Source: Halostagnicola larsenii XH-48
GTDB taxonomy: Archaea > Halobacteriota > Halobacteria > Halobacteriales > Natrialbaceae
Assembly (NCBI RefSeq): GCF_000517625.1
Contig: NZ_CP007056.1
Span: 248,001-312,000, forward strand
DNA length: 64,000 nucleotides
Reading direction: 5' to 3'
Shown: piece by piece, positions 55,786-63,681 of the stretch
How the letters are laid out: every line of letters begins with the position of its first letter
Numbering within the stretch: position 1 is the first letter of the stretch
The notes under the pieces: generated by a model
The model's database searches: none
What the model was told of the DNA's origin: nothing
What the model saw: only the letters and a program-made list of their open reading frames with translations
Position numbers and translations under genes: made by a program

Positions 55786-57558
55786 ATGGAACGCCAGTCG
55801 GGCATCGTTCGCGTCGACCTCTCCGCACGGTCGGTGACAAGCGAGCCAGTTCCCGACTCGTGGCGCAGGAAATACGTCGGTGGCAAAGGACTGGGCGCAC
55901 GCTACCTTTTCGACGAACTCGAGGCGGGAACCGACCCGTTGAGCGAGAGAAACGTCCTGCTGTTTCTGATCGGCCCGCTCACCGGCTACCTGCCGAGCGA
56001 GCAGCGCTACGTCGTGGTGACGAAATCGCCTCAGACGGGGACCTTCCTCGACTCCTACGCCGGTGGGTCGATAGCCGGACGACTGGCCGGATCGCTCGGC
56101 GATCACGCGGGGATTCTCGTAACCGGCCGCGCGTCCGAACCGGTCACGCTCTCGGTGACGGGCGGCGACGTCACGATCGAATCCAGCTCGGAGCTGTGGG
56201 GACTCGACGCCGCCGAAGTCGACGAGCGATTTCCCGACGCGGCGACCGCTTGTATCGGACCCGCCGGCGAACACGGCGTGACCTACGCCACGATCGCCTC
56301 GGACGGCGGCGACCACCACGCGGGTCGGGGTGGTGCCGGCGCCGTGATGGGCACAAAACGACTCAAAGCGATCGTCGCTCGCGATGGCCCGCCAGAACTT
56401 ACCGATCGGCTTCGAGTGCTCCGAGCAAAGTACGAACGGGCATACGCGGAAAACGAAACCGGGCGGTGGCAAGCAACGAGCGAAACGCTCGAGACGGTCG
56501 ACTTCGCGAACGAGGTCGGCGTCCTCCCAACGCACGGCTGGCAGGCGAGCCGATTCGACGGTGCGGACGAGATCGGTATCTCGGCAGCGCGGGCGGCCGC
56601 CCACGAACGCGAACGGGCCGACGACGCCGTTCCGGGCGGCTTTCGCGTCGACGGCGACGAGGGCGAGAGCGTTCCCCGCGGATCGACGCCGATTTCGCTC
56701 GGCGCGGGACTCGGCATCGACGACTTCGACGCCGTCGCGACGCTGGGATGGATCTGCGATCGACTCGCACTCGACGTTATCTCGAGTGGGAACGCCGTCG
56801 CGTGGGCAATTCGGGCGAGTAAGGAGGGACACATCGATCGAGACCTCGAGTTCGGCGACGATGCGGCTGCTCGGGACCTCATCGAAGAAATCGCAACGCG
56901 GTCGACGGAACTGGGAGCGGTGCTCGCCGACGGCGTGGAAGCGGCCGCCGACGAGTACGGTGGCGACGATTTGATCCCGACGGTCAAAGGAATGGATCTT
57001 CCGTCGTACGATCCGCGCGGCGCGACGGCGATGGCACTCGCATACGCGACGAGCGATCGCGGTGCGTGTCACCGACGCGCCCGGCCAGTCGAAGCCGAAG
57101 CGCTCGCCCCGAGAGTCTGGACCACCGACGAACGCGTCGATGCGGTTGTCACCGAACAGAACAGACGCGCAGTGCTCTGGAGTCTCGTCGCCGACGACTT
57201 CCTCGGAGACTCGCTCGCCGAAGACCTCGGGGTCGAATGGCTCGAGGCGGTCGGCCGCGAGTACGAACGCGAAGAGCTCGCGCGAGTCGGCAAGCGGATC
57301 TGGACCCTCGTTCGACTGTTCAACGTTCGTGAGGGGTTCGACCGCGCCGACGACGAACTGCCCGCGGTGGTGACCGAACCACCCGAATCCGGACGACACG
57401 ACGATTACGCGGTCGATCCGGCCGAGTTCGAGGCGATGCTCGAGTCGTACTACGAGTATCGGGGGTGGGATCAGGAAGGGCGACCAACCGAATCGATGGT
57501 TCGACGGCTCGGTATTGACGGGGATCTCGAAGACGTTGCGGTTTCAGGTCCTGAGTGA
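55786..57558 (+). CDS. Aldehyde ferredoxin oxidoreductase family protein lacking cluster cysteines
   Basis: This 590-residue protein is a homologue of tungstopterin aldehyde ferredoxin oxidoreductases. The N-terminal cofactor domain is intact in outline: KYVGGKGLGARYLFDEL, GPLTGYLPSEQRYVVVTKSP, DSYAGGSIAGRL and HHAGRGGAGAVMGTKRLKAI. C-terminal landmarks LGWICDRLALD and YDPRGATAMALAYATSDRGACH are also present. However, the CxxCxxxC motif and fourth Cys that bind the [4Fe-4S] cluster are absent. The protein has only three Cys (156, 324 and 428), and the sequence after TSDRGACH reads AVLWSLVADDF where a Cys is expected. The ATG at 55786 fits a TATA-like box near 55755. Either electron transfer differs from the known enzymes or the protein is inactive. 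Confidence 0.85.
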   Translation: MERQSGIVRVDLSARSVTSEPVPDSWRRKYVGGKGLGARYLFDELEAGTDPLSERNVLLFLIGPLTGYLPSEQRYVVVTKSPQTGTFLDSYAGGSIAGRLAGSLGDHAGILVTGRASEPVTLSVTGGDVTIESSSELWGLDAAEVDERFPDAATACIGPAGEHGVTYATIASDGGDHHAGRGGAGAVMGTKRLKAIVARDGPPELTDRLRVLRAKYERAYAENETGRWQATSETLETVDFANEVGVLPTHGWQASRFDGADEIGISAARAAAHERERADDAVPGGFRVDGDEGESVPRGSTPISLGAGLGIDDFDAVATLGWICDRLALDVISSGNAVAWAIRASKEGHIDRDLEFGDDAAARDLIEEIATRSTELGAVLADGVEAAADEYGGDDLIPTVKGMDLPSYDPRGATAMALAYATSDRGACHRRARPVEAEALAPRVWTTDERVDAVVTEQNRRAVLWSLVADDFLGDSLAEDLGVEWLEAVGREYEREELARVGKRIWTLVRLFNVREGFDRADDELPAVVTEPPESGRHDDYAVDPAEFEAMLESYYEYRGWDQEGRPTESMVRRLGIDGDLEDVAVSGPE

Positions 57559-57614
57559 GCGGATCGGACCGGCGACGACGGATCAGTTCCTGAAAATTTC
57601 GATGGCGAGGATCC

Positions 57615-58610
57615 CTAGGGTTTCGGGGAGGCTTTCTGCAGCGACGTTTCGGCGATGTTCCCGCCGTAGTCGGCACAGCGAGAGAGCGAATCGAGGATCA
57701 ACCCGACGGACTGGGCTCGGACCGGATCCACGTCGCGGAGCATGTCGTCGATCTGCCGGTTGTGCTCGTCTATCTCGAGGACAGATTCGAGCGCGTCATG
57801 ACCGAGCGTGGTTGCTTTCGATCCGTCGTCGGTCAACAGCGCGTCCATCGATTTTTCGATGATATCGGCGGCGTCCCGATAGAGTTCGAGAAAGCCATCC
57901 GCAACCTGCTCGGGAAGGTCCTCGAGTTTGAGCGCGAGTTCGCTGATTTTGACCGCGTGGTCGGCGATCCGCTCGAGCTGGCGGGAACTCGAGTGGTAAT
58001 CGAAACAGTCCTCGCGCGGGACGCCCAGTTCCTCGGCCGCTCGGGGCGAACGCAACGTCGCGCGAAATATTCGCGAGACGGCGAGCCAGAGTCGGTCGAT
58101 GTCGTCGTCGCGATCGATCACGTCGCGTGCGATATCGTCGTCGTTCTCGACGAGCGCCGTCACCGCGTCTTTGAGCATCGACGTGGCGATCAACCGCATG
58201 CGAGTAACCGCGTCGAGAATCGACAGTTCGGATGAATCGAGTAGATCCTGTACGACGACCTGATCCGTCTGTTCTTGCACGACTTCGACCCCGATCAGTC
58301 CTTGAATCGCGCTCCGAATCGCTCGTCGCTGTTCCGTCGAAATCTGACTCGACTCGAGTCTGATAATGTCGAACCCGCTAACGTACATCGTCAACACCGC
58401 TCGAACGAGTCGTTCGCCCTCGAGAGTCGAAATCTCGAGTGAGCCCTCCTGATGATCGCCATCAGTCTGCGGTGTGACGATCAGGGTATCGTCTTGGGAG
58501 TAAATTTCGACGGTCGTCCCGCTGCTGACGCCGTTTTCGGTCGCCCAGGTTTTTGGAAGCGAAACAGTGTAGGTCGATCCACCGGTCACCTGAATCTTCC
58601 GCGTTTCCAT
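57615..58610 (-). CDS. AbrB-domain PhoU-like transcriptional regulator (second copy)
   Basis: This 331-residue protein has the same order as the one at 36751: an N-terminal SpoVT/AbrB domain (METRKIQVTGGSTYTVSLPKTW) then a long PhoU-like helical part with two repeats (SSSRQLERIADHAVKISELAL and LDSLSRCADYGGNIAETSL). A TATA-like ATATAAATA on the opposite strand (58634-58642) is 27 bases before the ATG, so the message is leaderless and independent of the pst operons. A general phosphate-responsive role is inferred from homology. It is convergent with the aldehyde oxidoreductase gene. Confidence 0.9.
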   Translation of the reverse strand: METRKIQVTGGSTYTVSLPKTWATENGVSSGTTVEIYSQDDTLIVTPQTDGDHQEGSLEISTLEGERLVRAVLTMYVSGFDIIRLESSQISTEQRRAIRSAIQGLIGVEVVQEQTDQVVVQDLLDSSELSILDAVTRMRLIATSMLKDAVTALVENDDDIARDVIDRDDDIDRLWLAVSRIFRATLRSPRAAEELGVPREDCFDYHSSSRQLERIADHAVKISELALKLEDLPEQVADGFLELYRDAADIIEKSMDALLTDDGSKATTLGHDALESVLEIDEHNRQIDDMLRDVDPVRAQSVGLILDSLSRCADYGGNIAETSLQKASPKP

Positions 58611-58919
58611 ATGATTCGTCGTTGACGGATGGAATATAAATAAGTATTCATCTATAGAAATTGGAAAAGCTATTCTAAGAGCGTGTACGCGACTATTTTT
58701 CCGTTTTAGAATATAGTATATGGGACCGATTCAATGAGTGACATTGTTATATATAGAGATATTTAGTTCGGTGTCCAGTATATGGCCTTCTGTTGGACTC
58801 GTCTCATTTGATTCGACACGCCAGACGACACAGCCGTATGGAGAGGTCGTGAGCCAACGGCGGAGCTATGGATCGCTCCTAGAAAGGAAATTGTAGCGCA
58901 TCGGCGTAGCTTTTCTTGG
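58611..58919 (+). other. AT-rich intergenic region
   Basis: These 309 bp contain the PhoU-like regulator's promoter at the left end and strongly AT-rich DNA (TATATATAG near 58749). I see no gene. Confidence 0.35.
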
Positions 58920-59165
58920 ATGAATCCCGATACCCCAACTCACGGCTCATTCCAGGCCAACGGTGCCGGAACGGTCTCAGCGAACCGCGTTACCGAGAGC
59001 ACCCACTCGGAGTTCCAGGCTGAATCCGATCACACGTACACCTGTCCACTGTGTACGTTCATCGACGACTCACAGCAAACCGTTTACGAACACCTGTTGA
59101 GTAGCCACCGAAAACGGGCGATCAGCACCGCACTCTTTGAAAGCCACGTCGATCCACAACCCTGA
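58920..59165 (+). CDS. C2H2-like zinc-finger protein (81 residues)
   Basis: The C-terminal half has YTCPLCTFIDDSQQTVYEHLLSSHRKRA, a C-x2-C...H-x4-H arrangement close to a C2H2 finger. The N-terminus is hydrophilic and Thr/Ser-rich. Start and length are plausible. Proteins of this shape are frequent in haloarchaea and may bind DNA or RNA; I cannot assign a specific role. It lies just outside the left end of the putative mobile element at 59259. Confidence 0.7.
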   Translation: MNPDTPTHGSFQANGAGTVSANRVTESTHSEFQAESDHTYTCPLCTFIDDSQQTVYEHLLSSHRKRAISTALFESHVDPQP

Positions 59166-59490
59166 TCGACGCGTTCATCCCTCGAGTCGCCGTGACGCGG
59201 CCGTCGTGAACTGAAAACTTCCACGGAAACGACGCCCCGTTGCAGGTTACTGGTCCTGGGCTCTGTTAAAATCATTAGCACATGATAGGTTTGCACCCTG
59301 TACGGGAAGTACAGGTTAAGTAGGTAACGAGGCAGCAATCAACTCCACAGATAGCTATCAAGAGCAGCGTGCTGAATATTGAGGATACGTTCCGCACAGA
59401 GGCTCCGTTTGTTTCACGTCAACGACGAGGGACCAACTGCTCAGTAGACCTACGTACTGCGCACATACGATATCGATATCTCGGAGTTTC

Positions 59491-60252
59491 CTATTTTGAT
59501 AGAGTTTGACGGATACGTTCTACTATTGTTTCCTCATCGGTCATTTCAACTGTTTCTTTCCCGCCATCTCCCATCTTTTCTCTCGTGTCTCCACCATCGT
59601 CTTCCTCATCTTCGAACATTTCACCAGTCTCCTCATCGCCTTCTCCGAACGTCCCGCCTACTTCATCGCCATCTTCTTCGACCATCTCAGCTGTCTCCTC
59701 ACTACCCTCTTCGACCATCTCGCCTGCCTCTGCACCACCTTCTTCGATCATCTCAGCTGTCTCCTCACCACCTTCTTCGAGCATCTCGCTCGCCTCTTCA
59801 CCACTTTCTTCGACCATCTCACCGATCTGTTTACTTCCCTCTTCGATCTGATCGCTGAGTCCCTCGCTGGTCTCTCTAATTCGATTGGCGACGTTCCCCG
59901 TCGTTTCCTCCGTCTTTTCTGCTACTTTTTGACCACCCTTCTGGACTTGATCAGCCGCGCCGTGGGTCATCTCTCCCGTATAATTTTTGACCGTATTAGT
60001 GACTCCATGACTCTGTTTTGAGGAGCCGTCGTCCTCAGAACGGATCTTTTCTCTTGCTGGACCTAACCAATCTCGGAGCACGTAACCAAGGCCGATGAGA
60101 GTGACTACATCAATTAGACGGGGACGAGATCTCCCCTCCTCAGTAGTCATTCTCTCCTCATCGCTGGTCGCTATTTCCTCCTCGCTTGTCGTTTTCTCTT
60201 CGTGTCTGGTCGTCCCCCCGTGTGCGGTCGTCATGTCTGGCTTATTTGACAT
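59491..60252 (-). CDS. Membrane-anchored 11-residue-repeat (LEA-like) protein
   Basis: This 253-residue acidic protein has a hydrophilic N-terminus, one short hydrophobic segment (LIDVVTLIGLGYVLRDWLG, about 46-64) and then about thirteen tandem 11-residue units from residue 93 to 235, for example QKGGQKVAEKT, RETSEGLSDQI, EEGGEETAEMI and EEGSEETAEMV. The hendecad period is that of group-3 LEA proteins and right-handed coiled coils, so an extended amphipathic helix lying on a membrane or protecting one under desiccation is conceivable. Early units are mixed-charge and later ones very acidic. ATG 60252 is chosen; the codon before it is TTG. It sits inside the putative mobile element and has no clear homologue known to me. 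Confidence 0.7.
   Translation of the reverse strand: MSNKPDMTTAHGGTTRHEEKTTSEEEIATSDEERMTTEEGRSRPRLIDVVTLIGLGYVLRDWLGPAREKIRSEDDGSSKQSHGVTNTVKNYTGEMTHGAADQVQKGGQKVAEKTEETTGNVANRIRETSEGLSDQIEEGSKQIGEMVEESGEEASEMLEEGGEETAEMIEEGGAEAGEMVEEGSEETAEMVEEDGDEVGGTFGEGDEETGEMFEDEEDDGGDTREKMGDGGKETVEMTDEETIVERIRQTLSK
59548..59976 (-). repeat. Tandem 33-bp coding repeats
   Basis: These are the DNA units of the 11-residue repeats above, about thirteen copies. Central copies are similar at DNA level (recurrent TTCGACCATCTC and TCTCCTC words on the plus strand), which suggests recent slippage; outer copies have diverged. Confidence 0.7.
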
Positions 60253-60846
60253 CAATTAATATCATTGACCCCTATAGACAGTATACTTCGGCCAGCATCA
60301 GCAAGTCGGAAAAATGGCGGCTAGACCGCTATTACCTAAACAATATGTGGAGGATAATAGAAAGTATGGGATACATACTAGAGAAACAAACACGTATGTT
60401 CACTTGTAAGGGACTGTCCAATCTGAACGGGATCGACGTACCGCTGGTTGGCCAATTGGTGAGCAGTACACGCTATGCACTGTGCATTCACTCTTCCACA
60501 CTGATCGCCTCTCAGATCGTGTCACATTCGCGCCCTATATTCAGCACGACTCTGTCAACATCCCCTTCATCAGATAGATGTGATCGCGTTAGATTCGCAT
60601 CTGTAGTGTTCATGTGTCTCACGCTAAGATACGTCTGAATAATCGGAATTCAACAGAGCCTGGTCCCGAGTACGTTTGATTTCTGCGGATACCTCCGCTG
60701 CGTATGAATTCCCTTCGCATACGTCACGTAGTAGCGATAGAACCCAACCGATACGTCCGGTTCAGAACCATCCGTACTACTCAATAGAACAACTAGAAGC
60801 GGCTATGTGCCGTTCAGTCGTTGTCTCGAGTACCCAGGTCCCAACC
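60253..60846 (+). other. AT-rich gap containing the right end of the mobile element
   Basis: No gene is supported. The region to 60660 belongs to the putative element and has no halophile-like frame; the 186 bp beyond it lead to the DUF7511-like gene. A frame open from 60186 lacks acidic character and is rejected. Confidence 0.35.
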
Positions 60847-61074
60847 ATGAACGAACCCTCGAGCGAGTACGACACGGCTAGTGTTCGAGAACGATTGCAG
60901 CGGGCCGCTCGATACTCGACCCGCTCGATCGAACTCGACGCAATCGTCGTCCGATACGAAACGCAGTCCGATCGGTGTACGATAACGCCGCGAGAGTGCG
61001 CCGACGACAATCGGCTTACCACGTGGCTCTCAGCGGATGTCGACGCGTTCGTCGATCTCGAGGACGCGCGGTGA
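60847..61074 (+). CDS. DUF7511-like small protein (75 residues)
   Basis: This short protein has the core ELDAIVVRYETQSDRCTI followed by TPRECADDNRLTTWLSADVDAFVDLEDAR, a pattern of a small strand-strand-helix domain I associate with the haloarchaeal DUF7511 family. The start at 60847 is chosen because the upstream frame is not coding-like. Function unknown. Confidence 0.65.
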   Translation: MNEPSSEYDTASVRERLQRAARYSTRSIELDAIVVRYETQSDRCTITPRECADDNRLTTWLSADVDAFVDLEDAR

Positions 61075-61376
61075 TTCCGATCAGCACGGATTCGACGGCC
61101 CAGTTTTGACCGGTGGTCTCGAGAACGAATCGATAGTGCTCGAGAGAGCAGCGATTCTGCCACCGTGACAGCTACAACTCGAGAATGCCCTCAAAAACTC
61201 GGATAGAGGTGTAATTCATTCAATCGGGCCTGTAAAACAGCGGACATACTGGTGTCGAGGCCGGTTGAAACACACCGATCTGGGACGCCAGCTTCGGCGT
61301 ACAAGCCAGTTCACGAGAACAAGTCCGGCTATCGTAAACACTATGGCCCATTTAGGATTACATAGTAATACAAACC
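61075..61376 (+). other. Intergenic region with promoter of the monooxygenase gene
   Basis: No gene is seen in these 302 bp. A TATA-like TTTAGGATT (61351-61359) centred about 23-25 bases before the ATG at 61377 would give a leaderless or near-leaderless message. Confidence 0.35.
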
Positions 61377-62609
61377 ATGGCCAACAACGAGAACGACAAA
61401 CCAGTGCTGATCGCGGGGGCCGGGCCGGTCGGGATGAGCGCCGCGCTGGCACTGCACGCACGGGGAATCGACACCGCAATTCTCGAGGCCGAGTCGGCTG
61501 ATCGGGACAGAGACGGGAGTCGCGCCATCTACGTCCACGGGAGCACCCTTCGAACGCTCGAGCGCGTCCACCCCGGGCTGGGAACCGATCTGGTCGACGA
61601 AGGGCTCGTCTGGCCGACCCGTCGCACGCTCTATCGCGGCAAGGAAGTCTTCAATCGGACGTACGACTCGCCCGGCGGCAGCGGCGACATCCCTCACTTC
61701 ACCAGCGTTCCGCAGGTCGTCACCGAGGCGTACATGCACGACGCCCTCGAGGAGGTGGGCGTCGACATCCACTGGGATTCGGCGGTCGAAACCGTCGAGT
61801 CGTCGGCCGACGGCGTTCGCGTCGAGACGGCCGACGGCAGCGAGTGGCGGACCGAGTACCTCATCGGAGCCGACGGCGGCGGCTCGACCGTCCGCAACGA
61901 AATCGGCGCGAACTTCGAGGGTGACCAGTCCGAGAACGCCTTCCTCATCGCCGATATCGAAGAGGAGGGCGGCCACGCCGAAGCCGACCTCGAGCGGTTG
62001 TTCCACTACGACGCGCCCGAAACCGACGGCCGGAACGTCCTGCTCGTCCCCTTTACCGGCGGCTGGCGACTCGACATCCAGTGTCTCGAGGGCGACGATC
62101 CGGAGGAACTCAAAAGCGACGAGCGGATGAAAGAATTCATCCGCGACGTGATGGGCGAGGAGTACGTGGACAACCTCAAGTGGGTCTCGACGTACTACTT
62201 CCTGCAAGTGATGGCCGACACCTTCGTCGACGACCACCGCCGGGTGCTCCTGGCCGGCGAAGCCGCCCACCTGCTGGCCCCGTTCGGCGCCCGCGGCATG
62301 AACTCGGGGATCGCCGACGCCGACGAAGCGGCCTCGGCCATCGCCGTCGCCCTCGGCGCGCGCACCGACGCAGTCGCTCGCGATGAAATCGAACTCTACG
62401 CGGCACGACGCGAGACAGCCGCCGAGTACAACCTCAACGCCGCAGGACAGGCCCTCGAATACCTGCAGGGAGAAGATCCGGTGACGGTCCTTCGCAAGGA
62501 GGCGGCCGCGTCGCTGGCGGATCATTTCGAAGCGGCGGGCGAGTGGCTCGACGACGCTCCCTACGGCCCGCACGGCTCGCCGCCGATCGTCTCGACCGGC
62601 AACTACTGA
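61377..62609 (+). CDS. FAD-dependent aromatic monooxygenase (PheA/TfdB type)
   Basis: This 410-residue flavoprotein hydroxylates or oxygenates an aromatic or polyketide-like substrate using NAD(P)H. The dinucleotide motif is LIAGAGPVGMSAALALHARG, the DG motif is YLIGADGGGSTVRNE, and the second FAD contact is VLLAGEAAHLLAPFGARGMNSGIADA; in that last motif the usual GD is GE. No signal or TM segment, and normal length. The start is ATG 61377. It stands alone, with no other aromatic-degradation genes in the window, so the substrate is open. Confidence 0.9.
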   Translation: MANNENDKPVLIAGAGPVGMSAALALHARGIDTAILEAESADRDRDGSRAIYVHGSTLRTLERVHPGLGTDLVDEGLVWPTRRTLYRGKEVFNRTYDSPGGSGDIPHFTSVPQVVTEAYMHDALEEVGVDIHWDSAVETVESSADGVRVETADGSEWRTEYLIGADGGGSTVRNEIGANFEGDQSENAFLIADIEEEGGHAEADLERLFHYDAPETDGRNVLLVPFTGGWRLDIQCLEGDDPEELKSDERMKEFIRDVMGEEYVDNLKWVSTYYFLQVMADTFVDDHRRVLLAGEAAHLLAPFGARGMNSGIADADEAASAIAVALGARTDAVARDEIELYAARRETAAEYNLNAAGQALEYLQGEDPVTVLRKEAAASLADHFEAAGEWLDDAPYGPHGSPPIVSTGNY

Positions 62610-62831
62610 TTCCGCTCTGGTAGACGGCTATCCGGCCTGTCCGAGGAATGTAGTTGGACCCCTCGAGGGAACGATCGTCTAGTCCTGGGAGACAGCGACG
62701 GTAGCTCACAGTATCGGTTGTGTCGAAGTTGTTGGTTTTCATGGATAACCGGTGTTTGTTTGGATCGTACAAAAAGCGAAGACAGTGATGGGAACTTTTA
62801 TGCCGATTTGTTCTCGCGTTTTACGCGAACG

Positions 62832-63404
62832 ATGGGAAATCGTCCAAATCGTCGATCCTTTCTCACGCTAACCGGTGTCAGTGCAACGGCTGCTATCGCT
62901 GGCTGTTCCGACCTCAACTCCATCTCTCAGGATGGATCAGATGGAGACGACGGGTCGAATGGACCGCTTACGATCCGGGTCCAACCCGACCAGGAGAAAC
63001 TCCAGTCGCTACAGGAGGACCTGCAGGCCGAAGTCGAAGCGGGTGAGACCGAGCAAGCCGAAGCACAGGAGAAACTCGAGGCGCGGCAGACAGAACTAAC
63101 TGAAGAGGCGGCGACCGCGTACGAACAAGCGGCATCGAACGACGATTCGATCTCCGTCGAAGACGCCGAAGCGGAGTACGGTCTCCTTCGCGTCAGCGCA
63201 CCTGCGGATTCGCTGGTCGAAGACCTCCAGAACGGAGAAATTGGGGGAATACTTCCAGCGGCCTATTACGATCAGTACCTCGCCCAACAAGAACGACAGG
63301 AACAACAACAAGAGCTCCAAGAGGAGGTTATGGAGCAACAAGAAAGCGAGAACGAAACGAACGAGTCGAGCGAAACCGGAACAGAAAACGAATCGTCCGA
63401 GTAA
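62832..63404 (+). CDS. Tat lipoprotein of unknown function
   Basis: This 190-residue protein has a Tat motif (NRRSFLTLTGVSA) and lipobox (IAGC), so it is exported and lipid-anchored. The mature part is highly acidic, with a coiled-coil segment at about 55-95 (EKLQSLQEDLQAEVEAGET), a small folded centre (YGLLRVSAPADSLVEDL) and a Gln/Glu-rich tail at the C-terminus. No family is recognised. A TATA-like CTTTTATG near 62798 supports the start at 62832. Confidence 0.75.
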   Translation: MGNRPNRRSFLTLTGVSATAAIAGCSDLNSISQDGSDGDDGSNGPLTIRVQPDQEKLQSLQEDLQAEVEAGETEQAEAQEKLEARQTELTEEAATAYEQAASNDDSISVEDAEAEYGLLRVSAPADSLVEDLQNGEIGGILPAAYYDQYLAQQERQEQQQELQEEVMEQQESENETNESSETGTENESSE

Positions 63405-63681
63405 GCGGTCATACGGATACGTGAGGAAGGGGTACTGTGGAGGGAGTTTTTTGGATCCGATCCGACATGGATCGGTCGATCGATTGTGCGAGGGAGATCG
63501 ATCACAGTGTTGATTTTCCCCTCGAGAGGGATCCACACAAATATCGATACCTGGGATGAGACCTAGAATTTAGGCGAGTCTGTCGTATTCGTCACGCCTG
63601 AACGAGTGGCGCTCGAGAAAATATCTGTCGCTAAAATCAGTTCAACTAGTTTTAGGGTCTGGGATTCAAATCCTGTGACAG

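Larger units (their letters stand above)
59259..60660. mobile_element. Putative transposase-less element with IS6-like ends
   Basis: The left end reads GGCTCTGTTAAAATC (59259-59273); the right end, on the minus strand, reads GGCTCTGTTGAATTC (from 60660). The two agree at 13 of 15 bases. Immediately outside are TGGTCCTG (59251-59258) and TGGTCCCG (60661-60668), an 8-bp direct repeat with one mismatch. A GGCTCTGTT-type terminus and an 8-bp target duplication are both characteristic of IS6-family elements. The interior is 1402 bp long with no recognisable transposase frame; its only supported gene is the repeat protein at 59491-60252. I therefore read it as a non-autonomous passenger element or a heavily remodelled IS. 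Confidence 0.6.

Noticed and set aside
59548-59976. Regularly spaced repeats of about 33 bp resembling a CRISPR array
   Set aside because: The units are contiguous with no unique spacers, stay in one reading frame and encode an 11-residue repeat.
60186-60638. 150-codon plus-strand frame in the right part of the mobile element
   Set aside because: It starts inside the repeat-protein gene, has no transposase motif (no DDE pattern) and is not halophile-like.
61341-62573. Long open frame on the minus strand opposite the FAD monooxygenase
   Set aside because: It is the antisense shadow of a high-GC gene; no motif, and the plus-strand frame is a clear flavoprotein.
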